Positions 24,411 to 34,183 are shown, counted from the stretch's first letter. The stretch: 64,000 bases of DNA from RPRC01 sp034933285 (GCA_034933285.1 JAYFNT010000023.1:1-64000); one strand, 5' to 3'. Notes: generated by a model from the sequence alone, not told the origin. Numbers and translations are program-made.

Positions 24411-26126
24411 ATGAAAAACAGCTTCCCCTTATGCCTGGAAACAGCTTCCTTTATTCTGGTACTGCTTGTTCATGTCCTTTGTCTTGTGTATCTTCAAGAC
24501 TTCTTGTTCTTTGGTGAATATGGGCTCAGGCTCGCCCATGTGATCCTTTCGGCCATGCCGGTTATCTGTTCATATCTTGTCCTCAGGCTCTTTTTGCCAT
24601 CCTTGGTCACAGCAGTGTTCATCTCCGGAACGGTCATCATCTTAAGTGTCATCCATTTTACCAAGTACTCACTTACAAAAGAAGCATTGTCATGGTCGGA
24701 CCTGACGGCAATCGACAACTTTTCAATCATCACCGGATACTTGAAATGTTGGCACATATTTATCATCGTCGCCATAATGCTATCCGCGGTATTATGCTTC
24801 CTCCTGACCAAATCCATTGATAAGCACAAATTCAATCTCACGACGCATGTCGGATTGCTTCTTATACCGATCCCTTTCACTTTTTACTCATATTTTGACG
24901 ACGGCAATTACAGGATAGAGCGGCTTCTGGATACCGTGAAAGCCAAATACGGCATAAATTACATAGCATGGGACTGGAACGAAAACGTAAAAGACAACGG
25001 GCTCTTGATGCATCTTGTTCACACAAGCAAAAGGAAGCTTCCTGACTCGTCGTCAGTCGAAAACAGGCTGGAATTCAACAAATTGCTGGCTTACGAACGA
25101 GGTGAGAAAGCCAGGCCGAAACAGATTATCTTCATATCCGGGGAGGCTTTCTGGTTTGACGAAAACAATTTCAAAGCACTTTTCCAGCCGTTGAATAAAT
25201 TGGGGTTCAAGAATTTCAGATCGGTTTCCCCTGTCTATGGAGGCGGCACCGTAAATGCTTCTTTCGAAGTACTGACAGGCTTGCCGTCTGTCACCAATGC
25301 TCTGCAAGGCATCATTTACCAGGAATATGCCGAATTAATGACGGACAGACCTCATACGCTCCCGCAGTATTTGAAATCGCATGGCTATTCAACGGTTTTC
25401 ATCCATAACCATAACCGGAAATTCTGGAAAAGACATCTCATAGTGCCGAAATTCGGTTTTGACACTTTCATATCAATTGAAGATATGAAGGTGAAAAACA
25501 AGAGAGGCTTTGCGGACGATGCCATTCTCTATAATTCAGCCTTGAATCAAATCAAGTCGAAAAAGGGCGAAAAGTTATTTCTTTACTTGGTTACTGTTTA
25601 CAGCCATGGCCCATACAGGGAAAAGCACGACTTTGGAGAAAGGGATTACAAGAAACGGTTATCATTATCCGTCCAGAGATTTGCGAAATTCATAAAAAAA
25701 GTCAGGAAGATATCACCTGATGCGCTGATTGTGCTGTACGGTGACCATAAGCCATCCCTCAACAAGTATTTCTATGAAAAAAATGTCATTCCAAAAGATC
25801 AATTTTACCCACAAAGCGACAAGCAGGATAATCCCAGGCTGATAACGGACCACTCCCGTGAACTGGTTGGTGATGTGCCGGTTTTCATCAAATACCGTGA
25901 TGATGCCAAAATTGACGGGATCATCTCTGAAGCGAATGGCTTGCCTCTTTACTGCATGGTTCAACGAATCGATGAAGAATTGTTAAGCTCTGGTGTGCCG
26001 GCCTTTGCTTTCTCGCGGAAACATGTCTGCTCTCAGTACAAAGAAAAAGGGTATAGTGCATCATCTGATGCTTATCCGGATTGGTTATATTCCTTATCTC
26101 TATTCGAACCGGATACGAATAGATAA
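24411..26126 (+). CDS. LtaS-like membrane phosphotransferase (sulfatase fold)
   Basis: A 571-residue inner-membrane protein related to lipoteichoic acid synthase and phosphoglycerol/phosphoethanolamine transferases. Five hydrophobic helices fill the first ~170 residues. The periplasmic sulfatase-fold domain then begins at PKQIIFISGEAFWFDENN. The catalytic threonine is in YGGGTVNASFEVLTGLPS. Metal ligands include the late motif VLYGDHKPS, and SHGPY is also conserved. Start ATG 24411 has AAGG seven nt upstream; the frame extends to 24285, but that would place the preceding terminator inside the gene. In a Gram-negative cell it probably modifies a lipid or glycan with a phospholipid headgroup. 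The acceptor is unknown. Confidence 0.85.
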   Translation: MKNSFPLCLETASFILVLLVHVLCLVYLQDFLFFGEYGLRLAHVILSAMPVICSYLVLRLFLPSLVTAVFISGTVIILSVIHFTKYSLTKEALSWSDLTAIDNFSIITGYLKCWHIFIIVAIMLSAVLCFLLTKSIDKHKFNLTTHVGLLLIPIPFTFYSYFDDGNYRIERLLDTVKAKYGINYIAWDWNENVKDNGLLMHLVHTSKRKLPDSSSVENRLEFNKLLAYERGEKARPKQIIFISGEAFWFDENNFKALFQPLNKLGFKNFRSVSPVYGGGTVNASFEVLTGLPSVTNALQGIIYQEYAELMTDRPHTLPQYLKSHGYSTVFIHNHNRKFWKRHLIVPKFGFDTFISIEDMKVKNKRGFADDAILYNSALNQIKSKKGEKLFLYLVTVYSHGPYREKHDFGERDYKKRLSLSVQRFAKFIKKVRKISPDALIVLYGDHKPSLNKYFYEKNVIPKDQFYPQSDKQDNPRLITDHSRELVGDVPVFIKYRDDAKIDGIISEANGLPLYCMVQRIDEELLSSGVPAFAFSRKHVCSQYKEKGYSASSDAYPDWLYSLSLFEPDTNR

Positions 26127-26310
26127 TCCAACATAGATATGTTGAAAACTCACTATTTGTTGTAGTTCTGCTGACGTTCACCTCTAAACCTGTTCCATAA
26201 AATCGAAGACGGGTTGTATCTTTCCGGAGTCGATCAAGCGCGGGACAATCGACTGATTTCGCGGCCGTGATTTCACCCGGAACACTCCGCTGGATCACAC
26301 CGATAAGCTG

Positions 26311-26339
26311 TTGACAAAATTGTATCAAAGCGCTATAAA
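26311..26339 (+). promoter_or_regulatory. Promoter of tRNA-Pro
   Basis: TTGACA at 26311-26316, 17-bp spacer, TATAAA at 26334-26339, placing the start a few bases before the tRNA at 26350. Confidence 0.8.
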
Positions 26340-26349
26340 GACCATTCGT

Positions 26350-26426
26350 CGGGATGTAGCGCAGCCTGGTAGCGCACTTGCTTCGGGAGCAAGGGGCCGC
26401 TGGTTCGAATCCAGTCATCCCGACCA
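26350..26426 (+). tRNA. tRNA-Pro (CGG)
   Basis: A 77-nt cloverleaf with acceptor CGGGATG/CATCCCG, anticodon stem CTTGC/GCAAG with loop TTCGGGA (anticodon CGG at 26384-26386), and T arm GCTGG-TTCGAAT-CCAGT. The 3' CCA (26424-26426) is encoded. It is followed by a terminator. Confidence 0.97.
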
Positions 26427-26432
26427 GATTTC

Positions 26433-26465
26433 AAGGGGTTAGCCGTATCGGCTAACCCCTTATTT
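26433..26465 (+). terminator. Intrinsic terminator of tRNA-Pro
   Basis: AAGGGGTTAGCC/GGCTAACCCCTT perfect stem with a GTATC loop, then ATTT. Confidence 0.85.
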
Positions 26466-26545
26466 GCAACCTGCCTGTACTACTCGGAGCATCCAAATGC
26501 TTCCGGGACCTTTGCCGGCGCCAACCTCGGCCGGTATGGCCGGCA

Positions 26546-27904
26546 TCATGCGCCCGAGTCCTCCCCGTTCTCATCCATCCACCCATTGCCGGCTTCATTG
26601 CCTAGGAGCGCCGCCGCTTCGGGTGCGGAAATCTCCTGCACGCCTCGAAGTTTTCTTTCTATGGCACGGGATCGGACCGATGCAGTATCAATGGTATTGC
26701 TCGCCTCGACCAGTTTCTTGCGGGTCTTTTCCAGGATAGTGCCAAAGGTCGCGAATTCGGTCTTCACCGCTCCCAGCAGTGTCCAGACCTCGCTGGACCT
26801 CTTTTCCACCCCCAGCGTGCGGAACCCCATCTGCAGACTGTTGAGAAGCGCAGCCAAGGTGGTCGGGCCGGTGATCACGACCTTGAACTCCCTCTGCAGC
26901 GTCTCGAAAAGTCCCGTCCTGCGGAGGACTTCCGCATAGAGTCCCTCGGTGGGAAGGAACATGATGCCGAAATCGGTGGTATGGGGAGGATCGAGGTATT
27001 TGTCCCGTATGAGGCGGGCCATCTCCTTGATGGTCTTCTCCAGCTGCTTCGAAGTCTCGTCGATGAGAGCGATATTCCCTGCCTCCTGGGCTTCCACAAG
27101 CCGAAGATAATCTTCCTGGGGGAATTTCGCGTCAATGGGCAGCCAGACCGTTTCCATGTCGATGTTGTCGCGACCGGGCAGCTTGACGGCAAATTCCACG
27201 TGGGCGGAGCTTCCCTTCCTGGTCATCACGTTCGCTTCGAACTGATCGGGGGTAAGGATCTGTTCCATCAGGCTCCCCAGCTGGATTTCGCCCAACATTC
27301 CCCTGGTTTTCACATTGGTGAGCACTTTTTTCAGATCACCGACACCCGATGCCAGGTTCTGCATCTCGCCCAGCCCCTTGTGAACAAGTTCCAGCCTGTC
27401 GCTCACCAGTTTGAAAGATTCCCCCAGACGCTTTTCAAGCGTATCGTGAAGTTTTTCGTCCACAGTAGCCCGCATCTGTTCGAGCTTCGCGTTATTGTCC
27501 TCCTGGAGACTGCGAATCCGAATTTCCAGCGTTTCCCTCAGTTTGTCCAGCCTCTGTTCGTTGCCTGCCGTCATGTTCTTCAATTGTGCCGCGAAAAGTT
27601 CCAGCTGGTTTTTCTGCAGAGTTGCGATCTCCATCATTCTGCCTGCGATGATATCTCCCATTCCCTTGAGGGAATTCCCCAACTCCTCCCGTGCCAGCCT
27701 GCCGTTGGCGGCCGACTCTTCGCGATTCTGCGCCATTTCCGCTTTAATGGCCTGTTCGATGCGTGCCTGGTTTGAATCCAGCTGATCCAGGCGAGCAAGC
27801 ATTTCGACAAAAGATAATTTTGCCGTACGGCTGACGAGAATTATGAGCAGAATTACGGCCAGCAGGGCCAGAAAAACGATGATGAACAGCAGTATTTCGA
27901 CCAT
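26546..27904 (-). CDS. rmuC: DNA recombination protein RmuC
   Basis: A 452-residue protein with an N-terminal membrane helix (LLFIIVFLALLAVILLIILV), a long coiled-coil region (residues about 35-190), and the RmuC domain. The domain has the family hallmarks GMLGEIQLGSLMEQIL, LPIDAKFPQEDY and FLPTEGLYAEVLR. RmuC limits inversions at short inverted repeats and carries a nuclease-like fold. Start ATG 27904 follows GGAGTCCCC. It appears to be a single gene with no operon partner. Confidence 0.93.
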   Translation of the reverse strand: MVEILLFIIVFLALLAVILLIILVSRTAKLSFVEMLARLDQLDSNQARIEQAIKAEMAQNREESAANGRLAREELGNSLKGMGDIIAGRMMEIATLQKNQLELFAAQLKNMTAGNEQRLDKLRETLEIRIRSLQEDNNAKLEQMRATVDEKLHDTLEKRLGESFKLVSDRLELVHKGLGEMQNLASGVGDLKKVLTNVKTRGMLGEIQLGSLMEQILTPDQFEANVMTRKGSSAHVEFAVKLPGRDNIDMETVWLPIDAKFPQEDYLRLVEAQEAGNIALIDETSKQLEKTIKEMARLIRDKYLDPPHTTDFGIMFLPTEGLYAEVLRRTGLFETLQREFKVVITGPTTLAALLNSLQMGFRTLGVEKRSSEVWTLLGAVKTEFATFGTILEKTRKKLVEASNTIDTASVRSRAIERKLRGVQEISAPEAAALLGNEAGNGWMDENGEDSGA

Positions 27905-28154
27905 GGGGACTCCGAATCTTCCTTTATTTGAAATAACGGAAAAATATCAGATTCAGCATGTTTTTCCCAGTTGTTTGACGAAAGCCTGACAGGATTCGCC
28001 CTGGCGTTGAGATCATGGGATGTTGTCATCAAGTTGAAGCGCTTCGATTGCGGGATGGGAAGGTCGAATTCTGTTCGCAAATCCCTTGTATTGATGAAAA
28101 AGACGGGCTATGGTAATCAAAGGCTTGGGGGCCATTATTCGACAGGGAAAGAGT

Positions 28155-29225
28155 ATGCTCAAAAAAGCCTTCTATATCCTGCTGTCAGCTGTGACGATCG
28201 GCTGCATAACACATCCATCCGCAGCCGGGACACCCGTCAGGTTGCGGATCAACACTACCCATGGTATCGAGAATGCCAGGGGAGCGGTTGCTGATGCAGG
28301 TCTGAAACTCGACGCCGAGGTGTCAGTTACTCCTTCATCTCCTGACAACGGCCGGTCTTTCCTCCCTCCTGACCGGTTTGTCTCAGACGGGGAAGGCGTT
28401 GGGGCAACGATCCTTTCTTCCAGCTTCAGCGGCTGGAACTACCTGTTCGATTTCGCCTTGTACACAAAACTGGCAGGCAAGGGCATGTTGCACGTCTATG
28501 CCTACGTGCCCCCATCCGTACAGCCTGCCAATGTACCCCCTCCTGCTACATTCGCCACGGTCAACAGGGTTGGCGGAAAAACCGGTGACGGTATCGAATT
28601 CGGAGTGCCCGACGGATATATGAGCGGCAAGGGCGGGAGCAATTCTTCATCAGGGGTAACCGCCCAACTGGCCGGCCTGATGGCGTGCATCAAATATCAT
28701 CATCCCTCTTGGAACTGGTTCGATGTCAAGGCCGCGCTGCGCGCAACAGCCTCAAACCATGCGACCGGTTACGATCCGCGGAATTACGGATACGGCATTA
28801 TCGACTTCCCGGCAGCCAACGACCTGAAAGACACGCAAGCTTTGCCGCTCTTCCCCCCGTCCGCCATCGCATTGCCGCAGCACGGCAATTTACTGCGTTT
28901 TTTTGTCAATTCCTTCAGGCAGTCAAGGCGTACGGAGGACGCTCTCTTCAAGTTCGCCTCACCACCTGCTCGCCAGGTGAAGGAACTCACCCTGGCCGAG
29001 ATCACAACCATGGGAGGTCAGCTGATATTTTCCGGGGACCCTCCGCCGAATTCAAACGTTTTCAGTTATCGTGTGACGGCAAATGAAACCGCTTTTTTCG
29101 TATGGCTGGCAAAAGACGCGCAAGGCAGGTTTTGTCGGATCGAACCCTACTCGGTCATCGGCCCGGTAAAACTCAGTTTCATTGTGCCGCCGATTTACGG
29201 GCCGAGGTTGAAAACGCACGAATGA
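28155..29225 (+). CDS. Secreted protein with a degenerate subtilase-like C-terminal region
   Basis: A 356-residue exported protein. Start ATG 28155 follows AGGGAAAG and gives a signal peptide (MLKKAFYILLSAVTIGC; a lipoprotein Cys is possible but the lipobox is poor). The middle contains NSSSGVTAQLAGLMACI, then PSWNWFDVKAALRATASN and YGYGIIDFPAAN. This order matches the end of S8 subtilases (GTS-catalytic Ser, xxVKAALRATA, GYGxIDxxAA). The Ser is kept, but the usual catalytic Asp and HGTHVAG His segments are not visible, so it is probably not an active protease. A beta-rich tail of about 100 residues follows. Function unknown. Confidence 0.6.
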   Translation: MLKKAFYILLSAVTIGCITHPSAAGTPVRLRINTTHGIENARGAVADAGLKLDAEVSVTPSSPDNGRSFLPPDRFVSDGEGVGATILSSSFSGWNYLFDFALYTKLAGKGMLHVYAYVPPSVQPANVPPPATFATVNRVGGKTGDGIEFGVPDGYMSGKGGSNSSSGVTAQLAGLMACIKYHHPSWNWFDVKAALRATASNHATGYDPRNYGYGIIDFPAANDLKDTQALPLFPPSAIALPQHGNLLRFFVNSFRQSRRTEDALFKFASPPARQVKELTLAEITTMGGQLIFSGDPPPNSNVFSYRVTANETAFFVWLAKDAQGRFCRIEPYSVIGPVKLSFIVPPIYGPRLKTHE

Positions 29226-29274
29226 CCGCTCGCGTTGCCCTCGCTAACGATCCAGGGGTATGCATCGGGCGGCA

Positions 29275-29826
29275 TTATCCGGTGTATGCCATTATTGTCT
29301 CGATGTTTTCCAGCAGATATCTCTTCCCGTCCTCATTGAACAGAACCATCTCGTATTCGTTGCCATTCTGGTTTCTCTTTTCCGATTCGATCCCGTAACC
29401 TGAAGATTCGGCGCCGACGACGGTTCTTGTCTTGCCATCGTCAAGAATCTGCTCACCAAGAACGCCCATCTTTTTCAGTTGTCGGTTGATTTCGATCCCG
29501 GTCAATTTCCGGCTTTTGCCGGTATCGATGACCTCGTTTACACATCGTGCGAATTCATTGATGCCGATCTTCCCCTTGGGCAACTGTATGCGTTTTTTTT
29601 CTTCACCTGATATGGCAAAAACCGCCGGTTTCCGCTGGCCCGTCCTGTAAGGTTCCTCCAGCGCTTTTCTCAGGACCTCCTGCACGAAATGGAGGCACCT
29701 CACCATTCTCGGATCATGAAGGAAGCAGTCATCTTCCAATGGCTGCCCGTCCAGCGGATTTGTTCCGCCAGCCATCTTCTGCACCATTTCCTTTGCCTTG
29801 GCGATTTTATCCCTTTCCTGGATCAT
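29275..29826 (-). CDS. Hypothetical protein (183 aa)
   Basis: A cytosolic-looking protein of 183 residues. Start ATG 29826 (MIQERDKIAKAKEMVQ) follows GGAGGTG; the frame extends to 29877 without such a site. The N-terminal part has NPLDGQPLEDDCFLHDPRMV and a long helix LHFVQEVLRKALEE. The C-terminal part is basic and may be winged-helix-like. No domain is recognised with confidence. It is monocistronic, convergent with the subtilase-like gene. Confidence 0.65.
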   Translation of the reverse strand: MIQERDKIAKAKEMVQKMAGGTNPLDGQPLEDDCFLHDPRMVRCLHFVQEVLRKALEEPYRTGQRKPAVFAISGEEKKRIQLPKGKIGINEFARCVNEVIDTGKSRKLTGIEINRQLKKMGVLGEQILDDGKTRTVVGAESSGYGIESEKRNQNGNEYEMVLFNEDGKRYLLENIETIMAYTG

Positions 29827-30018
29827 CCTGACACCTCCTGTGTTATGAACTGTTGCGGACGTAATTGTAAGCAACAATACGCATAACGTATTAGCGGCCC
29901 TTAACGATAAATACTTTATAATTTATTAATGGTCAAGGGAAAAATACGTTGCGCCGGAGGATGGGATTATCTGGTTTTTCCTTCTACTGTTAATTGGATG
30001 TTACGACGTCCGGGGATG

Positions 30019-30043
30019 AAAAAGGCGACGCTTGCGCGTCGCC
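30019..30043 (-). terminator. Intrinsic terminator of pilT
   Basis: The minus strand GGCGACG/CGTCGCC stem with T5, 36 nt after the pilT stop. Confidence 0.82.
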
Positions 30044-30078
30044 TCTGGAGAATCCTGTTGACCTTTTACAGGCTGCCG

Positions 30079-31155
30079 TTACGAAGATGCCATGGCCGGA
30101 TCAGGCAGATACTGTTCGAAATGCCGTTTTTCCTGCGCGCAGCGATAGGCTTCTTCCGGCTTTATCTTCTTCGTTTTCAGAAGTTCCAGGATATGCTGAT
30201 CCATGAGCTGCATCCCGTCCTTTTTCCCGGTCTGGATTATTGAGGGAATCTGGAATGTCTTCCCTTCGCGGATCAGGTTGGCAATGGCGGGGGTGCCGGT
30301 CATGATCTCCATGGCAGCCACCCTTCCCTTGCCTTCGGCGGTCTTCAGGAGCTGCTGGCACACCACGCCCCTTAGGGACTCGGACAACATGGTCCGCACC
30401 TGCTCCTGGCCGTCCTTTGGGAAAGCATCGATGATCCTGTCTATCGTCTTGGCAGCGGAGTTGGTATGGAGGGTGCCGAAGACCAGGTGGCCGGTTTCAG
30501 CAGCGGTCATGGCAAGGCCTATGGTCTCGAGGTCTCGCATCTCGCCCACGAGAATGACATCGGGGTCTTCCCTGAGAGCTGCCCTCAGGGCAGCGGAAAA
30601 GCTTTCGGAATGTTCGCCGATCTGCCTCTGGTTCAATAGTGATTCCTTGTTTTCATGAATGAATTCCAGAGGGTCCTCCAGGGTCAGGATGTGGTCCTGG
30701 CGGGTAGAGTTGATCAGGTCGATCATGGCGGCCAGGGTGGTGGACTTGCCGGAGCCGGTCGGTCCGGTCACCAGTACCAGCCCTTTCTTGAGCATGGTCA
30801 TCTTGCGCACCCCTTCCGGCAGGCCCAGGTCGTCGGCGGACAGGATCTTGGCCGGAATGATGCGGAAAACCGCCCCTATCCCTTTGTGCTGCATGAAAAT
30901 GTTGCCGCGGAAGCGGGCAAAACCGGAGATCGCATAGGCGAAATCCAGGTCATGCCGGGCATCGAACTCCTGTCGCTGATTTTCCGACAATATTTCAAAA
31001 AGGATGGCCCTGAGTTCCTCATGAGAAAGGGACTTGAAGTTGAGGCGCACCATGTCGCCGTGAAGCCTGAATATCGGCGGCGCCCCGGTGGACAGGTGGA
31101 GGTCGGAAGCTCCCTGTTCCTTCATCATTTTGAAAAGCGCATCTAGTTTGGCCAT
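30079..31155 (-). CDS. pilT: Twitching motility ATPase PilT
   Basis: A 358-residue hexameric ATPase that powers retraction of type IV pili. The N-terminal PAS-like domain is followed by Walker A GPTGSGKSTTLAAMID, Asp box ILTLEDPLEFIHENK, Walker B ALREDPDVILVGEMRDLET and His box ETGHLVFGTLHTNSAAKTID. The C-terminal helix has the AIANLIREGKTFQIPSIIQT retraction motif. Start ATG 31155 follows GAGGAG. The neighbouring upstream gene encodes a degenerate PilB/GspE relative. Confidence 0.96.
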   Translation of the reverse strand: MAKLDALFKMMKEQGASDLHLSTGAPPIFRLHGDMVRLNFKSLSHEELRAILFEILSENQRQEFDARHDLDFAYAISGFARFRGNIFMQHKGIGAVFRIIPAKILSADDLGLPEGVRKMTMLKKGLVLVTGPTGSGKSTTLAAMIDLINSTRQDHILTLEDPLEFIHENKESLLNQRQIGEHSESFSAALRAALREDPDVILVGEMRDLETIGLAMTAAETGHLVFGTLHTNSAAKTIDRIIDAFPKDGQEQVRTMLSESLRGVVCQQLLKTAEGKGRVAAMEIMTGTPAIANLIREGKTFQIPSIIQTGKKDGMQLMDQHILELLKTKKIKPEEAYRCAQEKRHFEQYLPDPAMASS

Positions 31156-31302
31156 TTATCCAATCTCCTCTTATGTCAACGAAATCCGGCATCTGGACAA
31201 GGTCACTGCCTGTTACTCACTGGATGCCCGGATTGAAAATGTTAATTGCTGCGCGGCAGATGAACGCAAGGGTAACTATCAGCAAGGTGCAGCATCAGGA
31301 AA

Positions 31303-32940
31303 TCAGGCGCTGCCAAGGCCCGCCCGAAGCAAATCGTATTCCCCACGCGATATTTCACCGCCGGTAAGCAGTTCCTCGATTTCCCGACCGATACCACTGT
31401 AACCGCTCTTTGCAAGATAGCGGAGCAAAGCAGAGCTTTCCCTGGCAACGGAAAATTTGTGACGGAATCCTTCATCGAATGATACAACGTCCAGCAGGTA
31501 TTTTAGAGGTCCAAAGCCGCTGAAACTGCATTCAGCACATCCGGCAGCCGATTGGCAATCGTCAATGCCGTTTCTTTCCACTCTTTCCCTGCAATGAGGG
31601 CAGAGTGTTTTCACTTCAGTGATGGCAACAACTCCACTTATGCCGTCTGAAACAGAGGAGTTGGCAAATCGGGCCTGGAGCAGATAGGCAAGGCAGGAAT
31701 CAAGGCCGCTGCGGGATATACCGGCAACCACTTTCTTTCCGCGCATAGCCACTTCCCATGCCGCATTGAAGGAACCGCCGTCGGTAATGTCCTCTACCAC
31801 CATCACGTCAGGATCATGATCCAGGATCGCGGGGATCAGCATTCCCATATCGGTGCGATCGGCATCTGCAAGGGGAATGCGGGGATAGGGCTGCTTTCCC
31901 CTGCCAATCCCTTCCCCCAGCAAAATTACATTGCCGCTATGCGCCGCACCGTCATCCAGGAAGATGTCAATGAAACGATTGCGCAACAGTCTGTCGGAGG
32001 AAGAGAAAATGACCATGCCCGCGCCCGGCAACGACAGGGATCGGAGCCTGTCGGCCATGGCGGGTCTCAGTCCCATTTCGCCCAGGTCGGCAGGGAGTTC
32101 GCTGCACGGGTGTTGCTTGAGGGTTATACATTCCCCCTCAGCAGCTTTTATCATTGAAATATTGAGCGACACATCACAGCCATTATAGGCGAAAACGAGA
32201 CGACCCTCCGTGGCCGGTTCCCGGGACCCATTGATTTTGCTGACTTTTCTCAGGTATGTAATAAGAGGGGGATAGGAAGCAACCGGGAACTCTCCAATCT
32301 GCCTGAAGTTTCCCCTGATTCTGCCTGAAACATGTACCACCCCGCCGGCCGGCTGCAGAGAAAGCGTGGAGAGACCGTTCTGGAAGAAATAAAGGACCAG
32401 GCAATCCAGGAGCTTGGCGCCGGTGGAGTCAGAATTGATTTCTTCCAGGATTTCATGGAAGAATGCTGAAGATGAAAATCCGAAGGTAAAGTCTTCCCCC
32501 GCAGGCCCATAGAACAGGTCCAGCATCTCCCTCAGTTCCCTGATGATTGGTATGGAAACGGTCACCCTGCAGCCGGTAATGAGTTCCACCTCTTCAACGG
32601 CAGCCCTGTTCAGCGGATCCGCCAGGGCGATGTGGAGTTCTTCGCCGGAGCGTATGATTGGTATGAGGTTGAATTTCCGCGCCAACTCGGGAGAGATCAG
32701 CCTGGTTGCGTCCCGGTCGATGACCTGCTCGCTCAACCTGACATAGGGTATTCCCAACTGGTTGGAAAGGGCCCAGTCAATATCTTCCTGCATCACAATG
32801 CCGAGCCTGACCAGTGCTTCCCCGAACCTGCAGCCGGAAGAACGTTGCTCCTCCAATGCCGCGGCAATATCCTGTTCCTTGATAATGCCGGATGTAAACA
32901 GGATCGTCCCAAGTGTCCCTTTTTTCACCAGACTGTCCAT
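31303..32940 (-). CDS. PilB/GspE-like protein with degenerate ATPase motifs
   Basis: A 545-residue protein with GspE/PilB architecture. The N-terminal GspE_N-type domain (residues 1-150) reads GTILFTSGIIKEQDIAAALE and GIPYVRLSEQVIDRDATRLI. A PilB-like ATPase body follows, with the zinc-type CPHC (447-450) and CAEC (468-471) near the end. The Walker A expected near 310 is replaced by GAGMVIFSSSDRLLRNRFID, with no GxxxxGKT/S. The Walker B position keeps HDPDVMVVEDI. It therefore probably cannot hydrolyse ATP and may act as a regulator or c-di-GMP-binding adaptor of pili or secretion. Start ATG 32940 follows GGGAGAAAGG; ATG 32955 is an alternative. Confidence 0.8.
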   Translation of the reverse strand: MDSLVKKGTLGTILFTSGIIKEQDIAAALEEQRSSGCRFGEALVRLGIVMQEDIDWALSNQLGIPYVRLSEQVIDRDATRLISPELARKFNLIPIIRSGEELHIALADPLNRAAVEEVELITGCRVTVSIPIIRELREMLDLFYGPAGEDFTFGFSSSAFFHEILEEINSDSTGAKLLDCLVLYFFQNGLSTLSLQPAGGVVHVSGRIRGNFRQIGEFPVASYPPLITYLRKVSKINGSREPATEGRLVFAYNGCDVSLNISMIKAAEGECITLKQHPCSELPADLGEMGLRPAMADRLRSLSLPGAGMVIFSSSDRLLRNRFIDIFLDDGAAHSGNVILLGEGIGRGKQPYPRIPLADADRTDMGMLIPAILDHDPDVMVVEDITDGGSFNAAWEVAMRGKKVVAGISRSGLDSCLAYLLQARFANSSVSDGISGVVAITEVKTLCPHCRERVERNGIDDCQSAAGCAECSFSGFGPLKYLLDVVSFDEGFRHKFSVARESSALLRYLAKSGYSGIGREIEELLTGGEISRGEYDLLRAGLGSA

Positions 32941-33214
32941 TCCTTTCTCCCTCATGCCGCGACATTCCCGCCTTCCCCCGGATGGTCCGGAAACGGGACG
33001 TTTCTGTCCGTATCGGAAGAACGAAGCAAAACTTTACTCTCTGCTGTGCAATATGAATTTTTTCTGGAAAATCCCTTTATTTCTGGTCTTTGGAAGCCAT
33101 AAGGAAACTGCGAGGGTATTCATGAAATGAAAAGCCTGCACTGGGAAATTTCGGAGACGATACCGATCAGTTTCCACCTGGAAACCCACGTGTGCTTTTC
33201 CGGATGGAAAACCG

Positions 33215-34183
33215 CTAGTTTTCCCCTCCCTGGCGCTCCTGGTCTGATTGCGACGGTTCCTGGTACGCCGGCCCGGCGCCTTCGGATGCGCCAGATTCTG
33301 GCGCGGCAATGGGCTCGGAGCCTTCTCCCTCAGGCTGCTGCGGCAAATCCTGCAGCGAAGGCTCGGGCATTACCGCGCTGGTCAGATTGGCAAACGCCTC
33401 TTCCTTCTTTATGCTTTCGTCAACCTTCTGCTGCAGCCTGCTGACGTTCGGCTGCTGGGAAAGGGCCAGCCGGTATTCCCCTTCCGTCAGGATTCCTTTC
33501 CTGCGCAAAAGCCTGAGGATTTCGTCGGATCGATGGACCACCTTGTCCAGGTTGAGGTAAGGGTTGTAGGCTACGCGGGGCCCCGGAAGCATGGCCGCGA
33601 GGAAGGCGCATTCCCTCGGAGTCAGGGAAGAAGCCGGCTTGCCGAAATAATAACGGGCGCCATGTCCGATCCCGTAAACCATGGGTCCCAGCTCGACCAC
33701 GTTGAGATAGAGTTCCAGTATGCGACCCTTGGTCAGCTGCTCTTCCATCCGGCGCGCCAGGACGATCTCCTTGGCTTTGCGGCTCAATGTCTTCTCGCGG
33801 GAAAGAAAGAGATTCTTTGCCACCTGCTGGGTAATGGTGGATGCGCCGCGTGCGAAGCTCTTCTTCTCAAGGTCGTATTTGATGGCGTTCTTGATGGCCT
33901 TGACGTCGATTCCCTCATGCTTGTAAAAACGGGAATCCTCTGCCAGGATCACCGCCCATTTCATTTCCGGGGGTATGGCAGCCGATCTGGTCCAGTACGG
34001 ATTTTTCGGCCCGACTACAAAGGGATGGTTGTTTCCGTTCCAGTCCTTAACGCGGATGGTCATGTTCATCCGGCGATCCTTGAGTGAATCCACCGAAGGA
34101 AGGAACAGGAGAGAAACCCCGATATAGGCGGCATACAGCAAAACGGCGCCGATAATGAAGAACAGGATCTTTTTCAGTTTCAA
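33215..34183 (-). CDS. mtgA: Monofunctional peptidoglycan glycosyltransferase
   Basis: A 322-residue membrane-anchored GT51 enzyme that polymerises lipid II into glycan strands. One N-terminal helix (ILFFIIGAVLLYAAYIGVSL) precedes the GT51 motifs: AVILAEDSRFYKHEGID (catalytic Glu), RGASTITQQVAKNLFLS, KEIVLARRMEEQLTKGRILE and ELYLNVVELG. The protein is about 70-80 residues longer than typical MtgA. The C-terminal extension is rich in Pro, Glu, Ser and Gly. The start is TTG at 34183 behind GAGG at normal spacing. It is probably in one transcript with pdxA. Confidence 0.92.
   Translation of the reverse strand: MKLKKILFFIIGAVLLYAAYIGVSLLFLPSVDSLKDRRMNMTIRVKDWNGNNHPFVVGPKNPYWTRSAAIPPEMKWAVILAEDSRFYKHEGIDVKAIKNAIKYDLEKKSFARGASTITQQVAKNLFLSREKTLSRKAKEIVLARRMEEQLTKGRILELYLNVVELGPMVYGIGHGARYYFGKPASSLTPRECAFLAAMLPGPRVAYNPYLNLDKVVHRSDEILRLLRRKGILTEGEYRLALSQQPNVSRLQQKVDESIKKEEAFANLTSAVMPEPSLQDLPQQPEGEGSEPIAAPESGASEGAGPAYQEPSQSDQERQGGEN

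Noticed and set aside
25921..26418. Minus-strand frame beginning MTGFEPAAPCSRSKC
   Set aside because: This is the well-known translation artefact of a tRNA gene (here tRNA-Pro) read on the opposite strand.
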